Below are positions 53,140 through 64,000 of a stretch of DNA of 64,000 nt, in pieces. Positions within the stretch are counted from its first letter, which is position 1. Every line of letters starts with the position of its first letter. Below the pieces are notes generated by a model. It saw only the letters and a list, made by a program, of their open reading frames with translations. It had not been told where the DNA came from and did not search any database. The translations under genes and the position numbers were made by a program. This stretch comes from Locusta migratoria (Eukaryota > Arthropoda > Insecta > Orthoptera > Acrididae): assembly GCA_026315105.1 (NCBI GenBank), contig CM048750.1, positions 163,274,549-163,338,548 of the forward strand, given 5' to 3'.

Positions 53140-53780
53140 CTTCATGGGGCAGTTTCCCATGAACGTTACTGTTTACGTTCTCATATCTCACGAACATGAA
53201 GGAACATTCAGCTGTATGTGTGTATACTGTCTAAAAATTCCTGCGGCTACAATTTGTAGTGTAGAAATTATAAATTGTAACGTCATACCGAATGCCGTAG
53301 TATTAGTCCATGAACGGCGGAAAAATAGTTGGCGAGAAACTTTTTCCTTTCATAATTTTTCTATGGTTATCAGCGAGAATTAGTTCTATAAAGGTTTGTC
53401 GCTAAGTAATCTCGTTCTCAAATACTGTATTCATAAGTCTCGTCGCATTATATGGCAGTTTCTTGGAATTCCTATTGTTTCTTACCGTTACAGAATTGGT
53501 ACCTGATGGTAAGGAAGATGTGTCCCATATTTGGCTGAAATCGGTTCAGTGGTTTAGGAGTAAATGGGCAAGTCACGTAATGGAGCAGTTTTTCTCGCAT
53601 CTCATTGTTTATGACTTCGTATCTCATGAACTATGTGTTGTACTTGATCCTAACACTTACGGCGACCGTCCACATAGATTGAAGCTTTCGTGTACAATAT
53701 TCCATAAATATTGGAACAAAACTGTATTTTTGTATGCAATAATTACACACAAACATACGGACACATTGCTTTATATATAA
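53140..53780 (+). repeat. second copy of the 17380-18650 repeat family
   Basis: Shares ggaacattcagctgtatgtg, tgtagtgtagaaat, gaatgccgtag, ctgaaatcggttcagtggtt and ttgtttatgacttcgtatct with 18010-18640. Confidence 0.7.
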
Positions 53781-54700
53781 AGGTGGCTTAATGGATTTTA
53801 TGCCTTTCTTTCGATGTTTTAAACTATCAATAATAAACTAGTTTTCTAAGATTAGATTTCGTTTCTTCCCGGAGGTCTCTAAGATTTGCTCCTGGTCGCA
53901 CTTGCAGGAGGTAGTAGTTGCACAATAAGGAAATCAGTCCAGAATTCCGCAGTAAGAACTTAGTGATAAGTATTTGTACTAAAATTACGTAATATTTGCA
54001 TAACATATAAATACTTTTATAATAAATAAGCTACTATAAAGCAGGAAAATGGATTTTGGAACGAATATATAACTAAATGAACAAGATGCCATAAGAACTT
54101 TCTAAACATTCGGAAAAACGATGTACTTCTTTACGAATTGCCTTTTACAGTGCGACGTTGCTTAATGAGCTTCATTCGCTTCTGAGTCTTGCCTGCAATG
54201 CGAGTCACTCGATTTGCAAAATGGGTATAATTAGAAATGTAATAACGTGTTCCATTCGTAAAACTACACTAAAAAATTCTCCTGTAAGGTACTATAATGA
54301 GTATTGTTTTTACACTATAGTCATTTCAACCAAAAAGTAAACTAAATCACAGACGCATCTGTGTTATGGTGGCCATTGGAGAAGGGGGTGGAGGATGGTC
54401 GTCAGAATATTAATAATTGAAAAGTAGTCGCGTATTCATAAGGGTTGAGAAAAACTGGTAAGTTATGTTTTAATGTTAGAGGCAAGCATGTTAAAACTAG
54501 TGGGTTTTTATTGTACATAAAAACATTGCACCATCGGACTTCACATATGCGATTTCGAAAATGCATCATCTCCTCCGGATTGACCGTAAAGCACAGGAGC
54601 TAACTCAAAAATAAGTCAATAAGATGGAAAGACATGACACTTTTATTGAAAGATAATAATTACACCCTGGTCACTACGATTTATAATGCTCTTCGGGACA
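53781..54700. other. unassigned stretch
   Basis: Nothing recognised. Confidence 0.3.
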
Positions 54701-54960
54701 TCATAGGAGGGCGCTGTATCTTTTTTTTTTTTAATGTTTTTAATTTTTTTTTATTCCCATCTCTGAAGGAGAATGGGCGGGCTGTTTGAGAGCTTACATG
54801 CTCTAATCAGCCATAGTTGTTTGACATATAGTTTTCAACAATACATTTATTTTTGGTGGGTTATAAATTTATTAAATTTTTCTTAAAATAACAATAAAAG
54901 GATTTGGGAGGAATGTTATATTAGCTTTTCTTATAACTATGTTACATATCCCACTGCTGT
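54701..54960. other. T-rich LINE 3' flank
   Basis: Runs of T at 54720-54732 and 54747-54752 and AT-rich sequence, perhaps the 3' UTR and poly-A end (minus strand) of the LINE fragment to the right. Confidence 0.4.
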
Positions 54961-55019
54961 CTGCAGTGGCTGGGTGCTACAATGTTTATTTTTGTAGTTT
55001 GTTTTAGTAATCTATTTTT

Positions 55020-55443
55020 TTCAGTTTCTTGGGTGTCTTCTTCTTGGTTCTTCTTCACTGAGGTGGGTCGGGGTTTTTTCTCCATCTGTTAGAGGTGTCA
55101 TCGTCATTGCTAGGTTTGGGAATAGGGATGTGGTGTTTTGAGCTATCGTTCGGTTCGGGTGTATATACTTGTATTTTGGTTTTCTTGTTTTTCGTATTTG
55201 GGATGTTAGGATGTGTTCCATGTCATGGCGGGTTTCTATTACCCTTTTGCCGTATCTGCCCCTAAGGGTTGCTAGTCTTGTTTGTAGTGGTTTTATCTTT
55301 GCACTGTTGTATATCTGTTCCCTAGGTATCATTCGGTGGAAGGAAGCTACGAAGTAGTCTTCTTTCGGTGGCGTACATTTTGTTTGCGATCGTTTCACAC
55401 ATACCTCCTAGGGCTGGGGCACCGTATTCTAGTATTGGTCTTA
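55020..55443 (-). pseudogene. Jockey-type LINE reverse transcriptase end
   Basis: The start of the fragment gives IRPILEYGAPALGGMCETIA and NKMYATERRLLR in one frame. After a shift the open frame reads IPREQIYNSAKIKPLQTRLA, LRGRYGKRVIETRHDMEHIL and TRKPKYKYIHP. This is the post-RT thumb and tail of Jockey-class LINEs, where I-R-P-x-x-E-Y-G-A-P opens the block. The catalytic domain is absent. Confidence 0.82.
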
Positions 55444-56470
55444 TGGGCGGCTATTTAACGCTATGGACTGAACCTAACAAAATGGTGAAATATTAAAAGT
55501 ATATGGAGTGTCAGTACGAACTGCTGTAAGATATTTGGGGAAGTTTATTGAAAAGGAGGCAGACCACATGGCACAGGCCCTCTTTATCGAAACTGTGTGA
55601 CTTGGGCGTACAAACCTAGTGCCACATGTATCTTGGAAAGCTTCCAAAGACCTGACCACTACAAGCCATATAGAATCGCTGTTGCTCTGCGTTCCATAGG
55701 GGTCCTTTGGGCTATTACACGGGTGGTTATAATGTTTCGGGTGATTATTAGCTTTTAACTTCTACTCATGATTGCATTTGCTTTGGCAGCCCTTCACCGT
55801 GTAGAATGCCCGCATATCAGGCAGCCAAGGCGGGCTGCTGTTCTTCCTTTCGTAGGCGCTCATACGTAAAACATGAACAGCAACAACGGCCAACTGCAGA
55901 AGAAACGGCACTGTATTGCGGCACTACTTTACGGTCAGCCATGTGACAGTGTCCAGCCAATCACAGCGGAGTAACCGGTTGTAGCCCTCCGCCGATGCCG
56001 GCGTAGTGTGGCTGCGGCAGCACTCAGCGTAGTTTTCGTGTAGTAGTATTTGTTTTGTTTTGGCCTAGCACCACTTGTAATAGTCGCTGTCAGCGAGATG
56101 CTTTCACTATTGTTTTATTGCCCCTAAGTGACAGGCCACATTTTTATTTGCGTTTTGTTATTGTAGACCCAGAAGGCTTTTTGTTTAATAAACAGTCATC
56201 ACCTTTTAGGAGTTGTCTTTCCTGCTGATCGCAGGACATAACAGCATTTGATACGCTGTATAGCCAATAAGTTCTGAGACTTGACTCCTGGACGGTAGGC
56301 TCTCATACGACTCTTAAGTGTTGCACACACGCTGACGCATTCAATGGGCTGATCGTTGTTTCAGTTGCGGATCTTAAAGGAAACACCATGTTTCGTCTGC
56401 AATTATTATGCCGTTGAGAATCGTCGGATCATCGTCCGCGTAACTGATGAGATCAACAAAAATCGTCATA
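55444..56470. other. unassigned stretch, possible LTR near 55980-56245
   Basis: A frame at 55474-55659 has no motif. Near 56178-56200 tttaataaacagtcatcacc looks like a polyadenylation region, which could belong to an LTR, but ends and duplication were not found. Confidence 0.3.
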
Positions 56471-56477
56471 CGATCAT

Positions 56478-57390
56478 TAGGGGAGACCGGGGTTCGTTGG
56501 CCACATGTTTTATTTTTGTTAATATTAATTTATTTGACATATTTATATTTATGACATTATTCTTAAATATTAGATAGGTCTTTACGGAATCTGGATGACA
56601 GTTATTAAGCTTGACAATATCTGTTAAAGTATTAGAAAAAAATTAAGTACTGGACATATGTCAAGTGGGCCAATCTGCCCCTACCTCGGAGTAAGTTGGC
56701 CCAGAGGCTGGGGAACGTTGACCCATGTAGTCTTTTGGTAAGTAATAATAATAATTTCGTGTGGTTCACTGGTAAGTGTAACTAGGTAATCAACTGTTAG
56801 TTTTATTTTTATCAAGAAATATACTTGAATGTACAAAAATGTTCAAATGTTTGTTAAGCTTATGGGACTTAACTACGGGGTCATCAGTCCCTAAACTTAC
56901 AAACTACTTATGAACTACTTACGAACTAGGACGGCACAAATATCCATGCCCGAGGGGGGATTCGAACCCCCGACCGTAGTGGCCGTGCTGACCGTGACAG
57001 GAGCGCCTCAGTCACCTCGGCCACCGCGGCCGGCTTTAATGCACACAATATCAAGTTGAATATTGAGTTAAATGCTTAACATTGAGGACTATGACAACAC
57101 TCATAAAATAGTCCACGGATTTCATTTTTCACGCATCTCTGTCCGTTTTGAAAAAGGGGTTTTCTAGTCTGTGATCTAATTATTCTTCAGTATTTCTTTC
57201 CAGTGACATAGGTTGAAATTCAGTTTCTGTTTCCTGAGATTCAATTACCTTTGCCTGCCTAAACACAGTACCTCCAGTAAGATTTTCGTGGTATGCCAAA
57301 GTTTTCGCTAACAGCCCTCACAGTTCTTTCCTTTTCTCTTACTTCTAAAACTGCTGTTAGCATCGTATTTTCAGAAATCATTCCCGTTTC
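56478..57390 (-). mobile_element. pogo-like transposon remnant
   Basis: ggggagaccggggttcgttg at 56479-56498 is the terminal phrase of a common insect pogo-type element, echoed by gggccaatctgcccctacct at 56667. Inside, minus-strand codons at 57295-57375 read AVLEVREKERTVRAVSENFG then IPRKSYWRYC, the psq-type helix-turn-helix that opens pogo transposases. The rest is missing. Confidence 0.62.
56838..57034 (-). mobile_element. SINE-A: SINE-A copy
   Basis: Complete copy inside the pogo remnant. Likely but imperfect duplication gaatgtacaaa against taatgcacaca. Confidence 0.9.
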
Positions 57391-58380
57391 TTTTTTTATA
57401 ATTTCGGATCATTTTTATGATACTACAAATAAAACAAAGGTTTAAACCGGAGGCGTAAATCATGTTTTGAAAACAAGGAAATGAACGAGATTCTGACTTC
57501 TCAGATCACTGTTTAAAATTAAAATAAAATTTACTGGTTGGCTTTTATTCAACGCTTTTATCTCGTGAAAATGACGATCTTTTGACCTCTGAAACGTATC
57601 AACATATGTTTATCTTAGACAATTATAACAATAATTTAATAAAATCTAAGAATTATAAACGTTGTTATCATTAAAAGTAATAGACCTTTCATCGAGTTTA
57701 AAGAGGCACAGCTCCATAGACCACACGGACATACCGCGCGGAGAGAATATCAGAGAAAATTCAACTTAGTCAAGTACAAGAGGAAAATGTCTACAGGGGG
57801 TATGTTCTTAAACCGATCCTCTGTCATTTTCTCTCCTCCTCCATGTTGCCATGGATGACGCACAACAGTTTGCGTTTGTACCGCAATGACAGTGTACGCG
57901 ATGGTCTTAGTAACTCCCCACCGCACTGTTTGAAGAGTAAAAACTCTAGAAGTTCACCAACCTGAAGTCTTCTTTAGCTGTCCCGACGCAGATGATAGCA
58001 CGCAGGTCGGAGTTCTCGAATGACGCCGAAATTATTATTGATAGGAACTGATCTAACTACGGAATAAAACTGAGGTAGTTCGGATGCCATCTGATTTATT
58101 TAAAGACCGCATAAAACCAGCAAACTGTATAATAACGTCCACTCGACACACATTGTCTTAATTGAAAGTAAATATGATGTCATTTAGCCTTGATCTAAGA
58201 TGATTAAACAATGTTTTATGACCGCCTACGTATGCATGTTACTCCTCCGAGTGCGTGTTCTAGACTCACATATCACTCCTCTGAGTGCGTGTACTGAACT
58301 ACAGTGTGTCGGCTCGATGAAAGGCTGCCTTCGCTTCGCAATTTGGCGCGCAAACATGGCTGCCGTGCATCGCCCATCTT
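57391..58380. other. unassigned stretch
   Basis: A short tandem pair, actcctccgagtgcgtgt and actcctctgagtgcgtgt, lies at 58240-58290. No gene recognised. Confidence 0.3.
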
Positions 58381-58392
58381 AAATTAATTGTA

Positions 58393-58990
58393 TTCATCAC
58401 GAGGTTTGAAAAGCTCTTCAATCTCCGTGTTTGCTTACAAATAAATTTGCTTTATAGGTAAGGTCCGCCTTGAGCAAACACAAATATTTTTAGTTTCTCG
58501 ATACATGTTTCGCTGGGGTTGTAGCATCATCAGTGGGATGTTTAATTCACACTGTCTGTCAAATTAACAATGAAATGAATGTTACTTTTTGTACATTAAG
58601 TGTAAAAAACTACAGATAATTGTGAAACTAATATAAATCGTTTCTTATTTTTATAGGTATACTAGGACTTGACAATCTGCAAACCAAAACGTGTATAGTT
58701 AATGGGGTGAATGGTTAGCTTGTAAAGATCGGGATTTTTACGAAAATATAGGACGTCATTTTTGTGTTTTGGTTTAATTTTACTGTTGCGACTGTTTCTA
58801 TAGCAAAATGTCTATGTGTTTATAGCAAGTTTTTGTCACTTACTTTCGTGAATTTGCGTTGTTTCATTGTTAATTTGACAGACAGTATGAATTAAACATC
58901 CCACTGATGATGCTGCCAGCGAAACATGTATGGGAGAAACTAAAAACATTTGTGTTTGCTCAAAGCGGACCTTACCTATAAAGCAAATTT
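58393..58990. mobile_element. foldback element 4 with hammerhead-like arms
   Basis: Arms at about 58443-58577 and 58860-58990 are closely matched inverted copies. A perfect 12-bp direct repeat, taaattaattgt, lies at 58381-58392 and 58990-59001. The leader between the left repeat and arm is about 50 bp. Same plan as foldbacks 1 and 2 but different sequence. Confidence 0.83.
58899..58935 (+). ncRNA. hammerhead-like core, right arm of foldback 4
   Basis: tccca, CTGATGA (58904-58910), extra t, helix II gct/agc with loop gcc, GAAA, helix III ac/gt with loop at, H17 = a, then tggga, pairing perfectly with tccca. In the left arm (58495-58541) the core bases remain, but the helix I partner is changed to tcgag. 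Confidence 0.54.
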
Positions 58991-59001
58991 AAATTAATTG
59001 T

Positions 59002-59390
59002 TTTGTTTATTGAATTAGCAATTGTTAATATGTTTTACCTACTCAGGGCATAGCTTGGCTTTGAGGGGTATTTCTAAATGGAGTTTGACGTTGAATAAAT
59101 AATTAGCTTATAAAGTATAAATAAAAATATGATTGCGTTTTGGCACGTGACCGCCAGTACTACAGCCAATCGGCGTCCAGTGCCTGCCGCTCGTGGACTT
59201 CCCTAGAATTCGGAGAAACTTGCCAGTGCTCTTTCCCATGAGAACCCGACCTATTGTACCACCTGTCGTGGTTCTCACCAGATTTTACCATCTGTCGCCT
59301 ACTGGTCCTAACCGGCTGCACTGAAGCAATACTCCGATTTTATTATGATGGCTTTAAGCCAGAAATATTACACAAGAAATTTTAATAAAC
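59002..59390. other. unassigned stretch
   Basis: Nothing recognised. Confidence 0.3.
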
Positions 59391-59393
59391 TCA

Positions 59394-60161
59394 CAAGGAA
59401 AGTAGTTGGGCTCTAACATATACACCAAAATCGTATGAGAGAAAAAGTAAAGATCCCTTATTGCACTAGTGATACTCCCGCATCTGCAAAATTCTGGAGT
59501 CGTCCGTTAGAGGCCTCTGCGTGTGCCTTGCCACATTGCACTTTGACCTGTCGGTTCGCCAGTAGGGACGGTGCAGTGTGCCTCCGAAGTTGCGTTTTGT
59601 GACGTTATTTGTGTGGTGAAGCGTCAGATGGGGCGGCGATTGGTAATCAATTCTGCTAATGTATTGCGATTGGTTGAGACGAAGTTACGAAGCTGAAGAT
59701 GGTATTAGTGTAGAAGATGAATCATTCGCATGCTTTTTTGTATGGTACGTAAATATTAGCATAAGTTAGATACTGTTGTAACACTAACATAGACTGATGA
59801 TAATAGGGATGATAATGACGAACAACTCATTGCAATCGGTAGTGCTACGGTAAGTGCGGGAAGAGGCGATGGAAGCAGTGGTAGTGAATACCAACAATCT
59901 TCCGAGAAGAAGATTAAAGATGCAACTATCACCACGGCTTTTAATGACAATACGCTAAAGAACATGTACGATGTTTATTACGTAATTTATACTTACCTGC
60001 ATTAGGTATGGCGTCTACAATTACATCTACAGTGCTATCTGGAGCATTGTTGCAGAGTTTTGCATTAAACCCATACCCACCAGCACATTGAGGTCTACGT
60101 AGAGATCCTGCAAGCAAATGTTCATACAGATATGTTTGTTCGAGCCCATGTTCTTTCCTTG
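59394..60161 (+). mobile_element. small DNA transposon, copy 2, TCA target duplication
   Basis: The same element as 46599-47373 in the other orientation, 768 bp. TCA flanks both sides (59391-59393, 60162-60164). The ORF region is diverged and broken. Confidence 0.83.
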
Positions 60162-60245
60162 TCAGTTGATTTATAGCGATTTAATTACTTGCAAACATCG
60201 TCGTTACGATTTTCTTCAACATGTGATTTAGAGCAACCGTCGTGT

Positions 60246-61064
60246 AGACTTCATTTTCTCAGAAAATTTTCCCAAATATCTCGGTGTCACATTGGACCGC
60301 ACACTGATCTATAAACATCATTACAATGCCACAAGGGAGAAAGTCTCAACGAGAAACATCATCAGGAAATTAACTAACGGATCCTGGAGTGCAAACCCAA
60401 AAGACCTTAGAACCCCAGCTCTGGCGCTTAGTGTGTCAGCTGCGGAATACGCCGCTCCAGTATGGAGTTCGTCAACACACGCGAGAAAAGTTGACATCGC
60501 GGTGAATGAAATGGCACGGATTGAGACTGGGTGCCTGAAACCAACACCAGTACACAAGAGGTACTTATGAGGATCGAACCGCCCAACATAGGACGTGACA
60601 TTGCTGCCGAAGCTGAAAAAACGAAGCAAGAAAAGAACATGCATCACCCTCTATATGGACACCAGCCTGCTGACCGACGGCTTCGTTCGAGGAAGAGCTT
60701 CCTGTCACGTACCCGAGCACTGGAAGGGTCGGCCGCAGATAACCGTATTGCAAAGTGGGAAATGGATTTGAGAAGCCCCCATAAAGCAGCAAAAGAAGAA
60801 CTGGCACCTGGTGAAGACCTGCCATACACAATCTGGAGAACCCTGAACCGTATGAGGGTAGAAGTGGCAAAGCGCAAGACAAACATGCAGCGACGGGGCT
60901 TCCTAAAAGATAATGAGAACGCTCTGTGTCTTTGTGATGCTGTACGGGATCCTCAACACCTGATTATCTGTCCGTATTTAGAAAAGCCCTGTACAATGGA
61001 AGACGTATGGGAGGCTAACGACAAAGCAATATCGGCTGCTAATTTTTGGAAGTTAGAAGTCTAG
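60246..61064 (+). pseudogene. Jockey-type LINE, RT thumb to C-terminus, one frameshift
   Basis: The frame opens NFPKYLGVTLDRTLIYKHHY (the K-Y-L-G-V-x-L-D-R block), then RKLTNGSWSANPKDLRTPAL and SVSAAEYAAPVWSSSTHA, then ARIETGCLKPTPVHKRY. Near 60565 it shifts by one base and continues IEPPNIGRDIAAEAEKTKQE, HPLYGHQPADRRLRSRKSFL and ends with a C-x-C ... H-x-x-x-x-C cluster (CLCDAVRDPQHLIICPY), a zinc-knuckle-like tail. It stops at 61062-61064. Apart from the shift, this 270-codon part is well preserved. The endonuclease and RT core are absent. Confidence 0.86.
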
Positions 61065-61533
61065 TTCCGGACACAGAAAGTATGTAAGTAAGTCGTGTAG
61101 GCTACCAGTAAACCTGACCTGATTTATAGCCTTCGTAAAGCGACAAAGACAGAATCGATACCTGGCAGAGTTACTGTCTGGAAGTGACATGAGAAGCACT
61201 GGTAAAGTGCAGACAGTCTGCGAGAGCGGACGTGTGGGTCCCCTGGCAACTAGAGCCAAGCACCTCGTAAAACTGGTACGACGCTATTCGGTGGTCGAGC
61301 AGGGCGGTAGACTCTTGTAGTGGCTGTTTCTGTGCGCGCCACGTGAGGAATTAAAAGTGCGGACGTGCCGAGGGGCAGGGAAGCGGCCGCACTCTTCCCA
61401 GAAGCGATCGCTGATTCTACACTGACTGCCATCCAAATGCAGCAGCACCTAGAGGGACCGGGGATTGCACAGCCGGATTTATTTTGGAATGACAAGTGTG
61501 CAAAGATCACTGGATTGAAAAGTAGAGCTCCGC
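61065..61533. other. LINE 3' flank and unassigned sequence
   Basis: A 78-codon frame at 61365-61601 has no known domain. Confidence 0.3.
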
Positions 61534-61858
61534 GCAATGGGAGGAAGCTGATGAAATCAGTAATGGCTATAAAGGCTGCTGCACACTTAACTTCGCAGTG
61601 ACGTAAAGAAATACACAGAAAACGAACTGCGGGCTATACTCGCAGATCGTGTGTTTCGTTATGCAGTTTGATGGTTTTCTTAATCCCGTGCAATGGGAGG
61701 AAGATGATGAAATCAGTAATGACAGTTGCCTCCGTTGCTGGCTATAAGGGCTGCTGCACTTTGCGGTCTGGCTGCGAGCTATGTTCGCAGTGACGTAAAG
61801 AAACACACAGAAAACGAACTGCGGGCTATACTCGCAGTTCGTGTGTTTCGTTATGCAG
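61534..61858. repeat. tandem duplication, ~156-bp period, with hairpins
   Basis: gcaatgggaggaag starts units at 61534 and 61690. Both contain gtgacgtaaagaaa and cgaactgcgggctatactcg, with cgcagttc forming a hairpin with gaactgcg. The second unit carries an extra internal insert. Confidence 0.82.
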
Positions 61859-62331
61859 CAACTCTCTAGGAGGCAGTACCAGCAAGAGAAATGTTGTGAC
61901 TAGAGAGTTAAAAACCTGAATTCAGAAACGTGTCGTTTTAAACCGCTTAAGACCATATATGACGGTGTTATGCATCACAAAACCAAGCGCCGTTACTTTA
62001 TATTTCTGATGTGAGCCCAATTAGTAGTTACGTACAGTGGGATTTCACTACTAAGTGAAAGTTCACTAACTCTTCGTTTGTACAAAAAGTCGAGAAACAT
62101 TCATAAATAAATATATTTTAAGAACATGTAAAATTATGGTTCCATTATGTCAGTTATGACATATGGCGCTTGGACTAGTGATGCGTAACACCGTCCATAT
62201 GATTCGGAAGAGCATTTCATCCTGCTTGTCAGGCAACCCGAAATACCATACGGCTGTGTAAACTGCATACAAATCAGGCGCTACCATTCGCGAATGAATG
62301 GAATGAATCCGGAAACAAAAGACAAGAAATG
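61859..62331. other. unassigned stretch
   Basis: Nothing recognised. Confidence 0.3.
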
Positions 62332-62880
62332 TATTCGCAATTGCGAATATTAATCAGCATCAGCTGTATGGTGTAATAGAGACAAATGAAAATTTGAGCC
62401 GGGCCGGGATTCGAACCCCGATTTCCCGCTTATCGGGAGCGGTCGCGTTATCTTTACGCTACCCGCGCACGCTTCCCGGAACGACCCATGAGTATTCGTA
62501 CATTCGAAGATGTAATTCCCGCACAGGGTGAGACTTTTTGGTACTTTTGTCGCAAGCCTTCCTATGACTGATTTTTAAATATGATGTGCAGTGTCCGTGT
62601 TTATTGATATAACTAAGCAAATGTCCTTCAGATATGCATGCAGGTCTGAAGGACATTTGCTTAGAATGTACGAGCACTCATGGGCAGTAGACAATGTTTG
62701 GCATATGAGGGTTTGGGTCTTTCCGGAAAGCGTGCGCGGGTAGCGTAATGGTAACGCGACCGCTCTCGATAAGCGGGAAATCCGGGTTCAAGTCCCAGCC
62801 CGGTACAAATTTTCATATGTCACAATTACACCATACAGCTGCTGCTGATTAATATTCGGAATTGCGGATACACTTCTTGT
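62332..62880. mobile_element. SINE-D: inverted pair of tRNA-like SINEs (SINE-D)
   Basis: Arms 62332-62480 (minus) and 62727-62880 (plus). Each has the A-box-like gcgggtagcgtaatggtaac, the B-box-like ggttcaagtccc (right) or its complement, and a caaattttcatatgtc body. The tRNA-like heads face the centre. Not functional tRNAs: mismatched stems and a shared retroposon body. Confidence 0.85.
62613..62664. repeat. perfect 20-bp stem hairpin
   Basis: Arm 62613-62632 is exactly complementary to 62645-62664 around tatgcatgcagg. A shorter version (9-bp stem, loop cctgcatgcctg) lies at 62917-62946. Confidence 0.93.
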
Positions 62881-63127
62881 ATTTACATTAGCAGCTGTAG
62901 TCGCCGCAGTGTCCGTTCCTTCAGACCTGCATGCCTGTCTGAAGGACATTTGCTTAGTTTCATCAATAAACACGGAAAGTGCACATCATATTCATAATTA
63001 AAAGACAACTGGGGTCATAGCCGACAGGTTTATATGAAACCAGACAGTGCGGCCACTCCTCAGCTGATGTTACGCTGAGCTATCATTCGCAATCGGGCAG
63101 GATAGGAGAGTTAGTGCAACGCGTCCT
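62881..63127. other. repeat flank, unassigned
   Basis: Holds the second hairpin copy and its gacatttgcttag end; otherwise nothing seen. Confidence 0.4.
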
Positions 63128-64000
63128 CGATCAAAGGATTGGGATCTCTTCGATGTACGGCAAGTTGATGGTAAGAGACAGGCCACATGTAAATATTGTA
63201 ACACCACATACTGTGAATGTCTTAGCATAACGATTAAAGGAACATCTTACCAGATGCGATCTTTGCCGTCTGTTAATCGAATAACTTCAGATGATACATA
63301 GCAGGTGAAAAGGAGCAAAACGGATATGCCAACAAATTCTTGGGTGCAGAATATTAACGTAGCAGGGACTGCGTCTTCATCTACGCTATCGTCATTGCCT
63401 TCTGGTTCTGCTCTCAGTGAACAGCTTACAACAGATTCGAAATAACAACTTTCTACATCTGGGCATAAAGATACCCATGCAGCAAGTGATGGTGATATTG
63501 GTGAAGCCATTGCTAAGGCAATATATACTTCAGCTACTCCACTGCCTATGCTGATTTTAAAATACTGGCCGGAAGCATTGCAGAAACTACGGCTCACCTA
63601 TCAGCCTCCTAAGTCCCCCCCCCCCCCCTGCTTAGCACATCTTTGCTTTCTGCCGAATATAAAGTGTGAAAACGTTTGTCACAAGGAAGGTGGAGCGCTC
63701 AACTGCTCATTCACTCATTTCGAATGGATGGACCGACGTATCAGCGCATAGTATCGTTAACTTCATAATGACAACGCCTCAGCCAATATTCTATAAAAGT
63801 ATACTACCTGGCGACGACAGAGAAAGTGCACATTATATTGCTTCATAACTAATAGGTGCGGAGACGTTAACAGCAGTGGTCACAAACAATGCGCGAAATG
63901 TGCGTGCTGCATGGAAAGTAGTAGAGGAGCAATATACACACATAACCTGCGTAGGCTGCGCAGCACATACAATCAACTTATTAATAAAGGACACAATGTC
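63128..64000 (+). pseudogene. hAT transposase with BED-type finger, runs off the window
   Basis: Codons from about 63137 give WDLFDVRQVDGKRQATCKYC, a BED zinc finger (W-x-x-F ... C-x-x-C). After a variable linker come TSATPLPMLILKYWPEALQK, LRLTYQPP, SNGWTDVSAHSIVNFIMTTP (catalytic-domain start with the D of W-T-D), FYKSILPGDDRESAHY, VVTNNARNVRAAWKVVEEQY (the T-D-N-A-x-N block, D changed to N) and ITCVGCAAHTINLLIKD (the C-x-A-H-x-x-N-L motif). Several frame changes and stops. The C-terminal half lies beyond the window. Confidence 0.85.
63617..63629. repeat. poly-C run in the hAT pseudogene
   Basis: A run of C interrupting the reading frame. Confidence 0.9.

Noticed and set aside
62741..62812. 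Clean-looking tRNA-like block as a tRNA gene
   Set aside because: It is one arm of an inverted SINE pair, with the same body following in both arms.

Overview
This window looks like repeat-rich, mostly non-genic DNA from a large insect genome, most plausibly a polyneopteran (grasshopper, cricket or stick-insect grade). The evidence is the dense load of tRNA-headed SINEs, Penelope, Tc1/mariner, hAT and non-LTR fragments, intron-style spacing, and one spliced exon of an orexin/allatotropin-type neuropeptide receptor. I cannot name the species. Family names SINE-A, SINE-B, SINE-C and SINE-D are local labels. SINE-A has a tRNA-like head containing ggccgcggtggccgagcgg and a tail with gggactgatgaccccg. 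SINE-B has a head gcggtggagtagccgagcgg and a tail with cggactgatgaccacgcag.

Layout. 0-5.4 kb: a C-terminal scrap of one Penelope-like element (PLE), then a nearly intact second PLE (1148-4674, minus strand) with 885-bp direct pseudo-LTRs, inserted inside a SINE-A; then a SINE inserted in another SINE. 7-10 kb: SINEs and a Tc1-like transposon (7971-10005), itself broken by a foldback element and a SINE. 13-16 kb: a deleted mariner-like element, LINE tail and tRNA-like SINE pieces. 16.7-16.9 kb: the receptor exon on the minus strand, the only convincing host coding sequence. 17-29 kb: more SINEs, a mariner pseudogene, LINE fragments, a GAACTA-rich element with a 26-bp minisatellite, a Tc1 N-terminal half and a hAT pseudogene. 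30-46 kb: a foldback pair around a Tc1/mariner element, further SINEs, a Tc1 pseudogene, an inverted tRNA-SINE pair, a second foldback (39.9-40.4 kb), a broken LINE and a 2.3-kb foldback. 46.6-47.4 and 59.4-60.2 kb: two copies of one small DNA transposon with 3-bp target duplications. 49-64 kb: a deleted mariner, LINE fragments, a pogo-like remnant, another foldback, inverted tRNA-SINE arms and a hAT transposase running off the end.

The most interesting signal is shared between the PLE and at least four unrelated foldback elements: a hammerhead-ribozyme-like core (CTGANGA, one extra base, a stem-loop, GAAA), usually followed by a tiny helix III and a matching helix I. Three of the foldbacks also share a layout: a 12-13 bp target duplication, a 44-50 bp leader, then two inverted arms that each carry the motif. 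This suggests non-autonomous, ribozyme-bearing relatives of PLEs with inverted pseudo-LTRs. The window has no operon, CRISPR array or prokaryotic feature. The GPCR exon implies that much of the flanking DNA may be intron.
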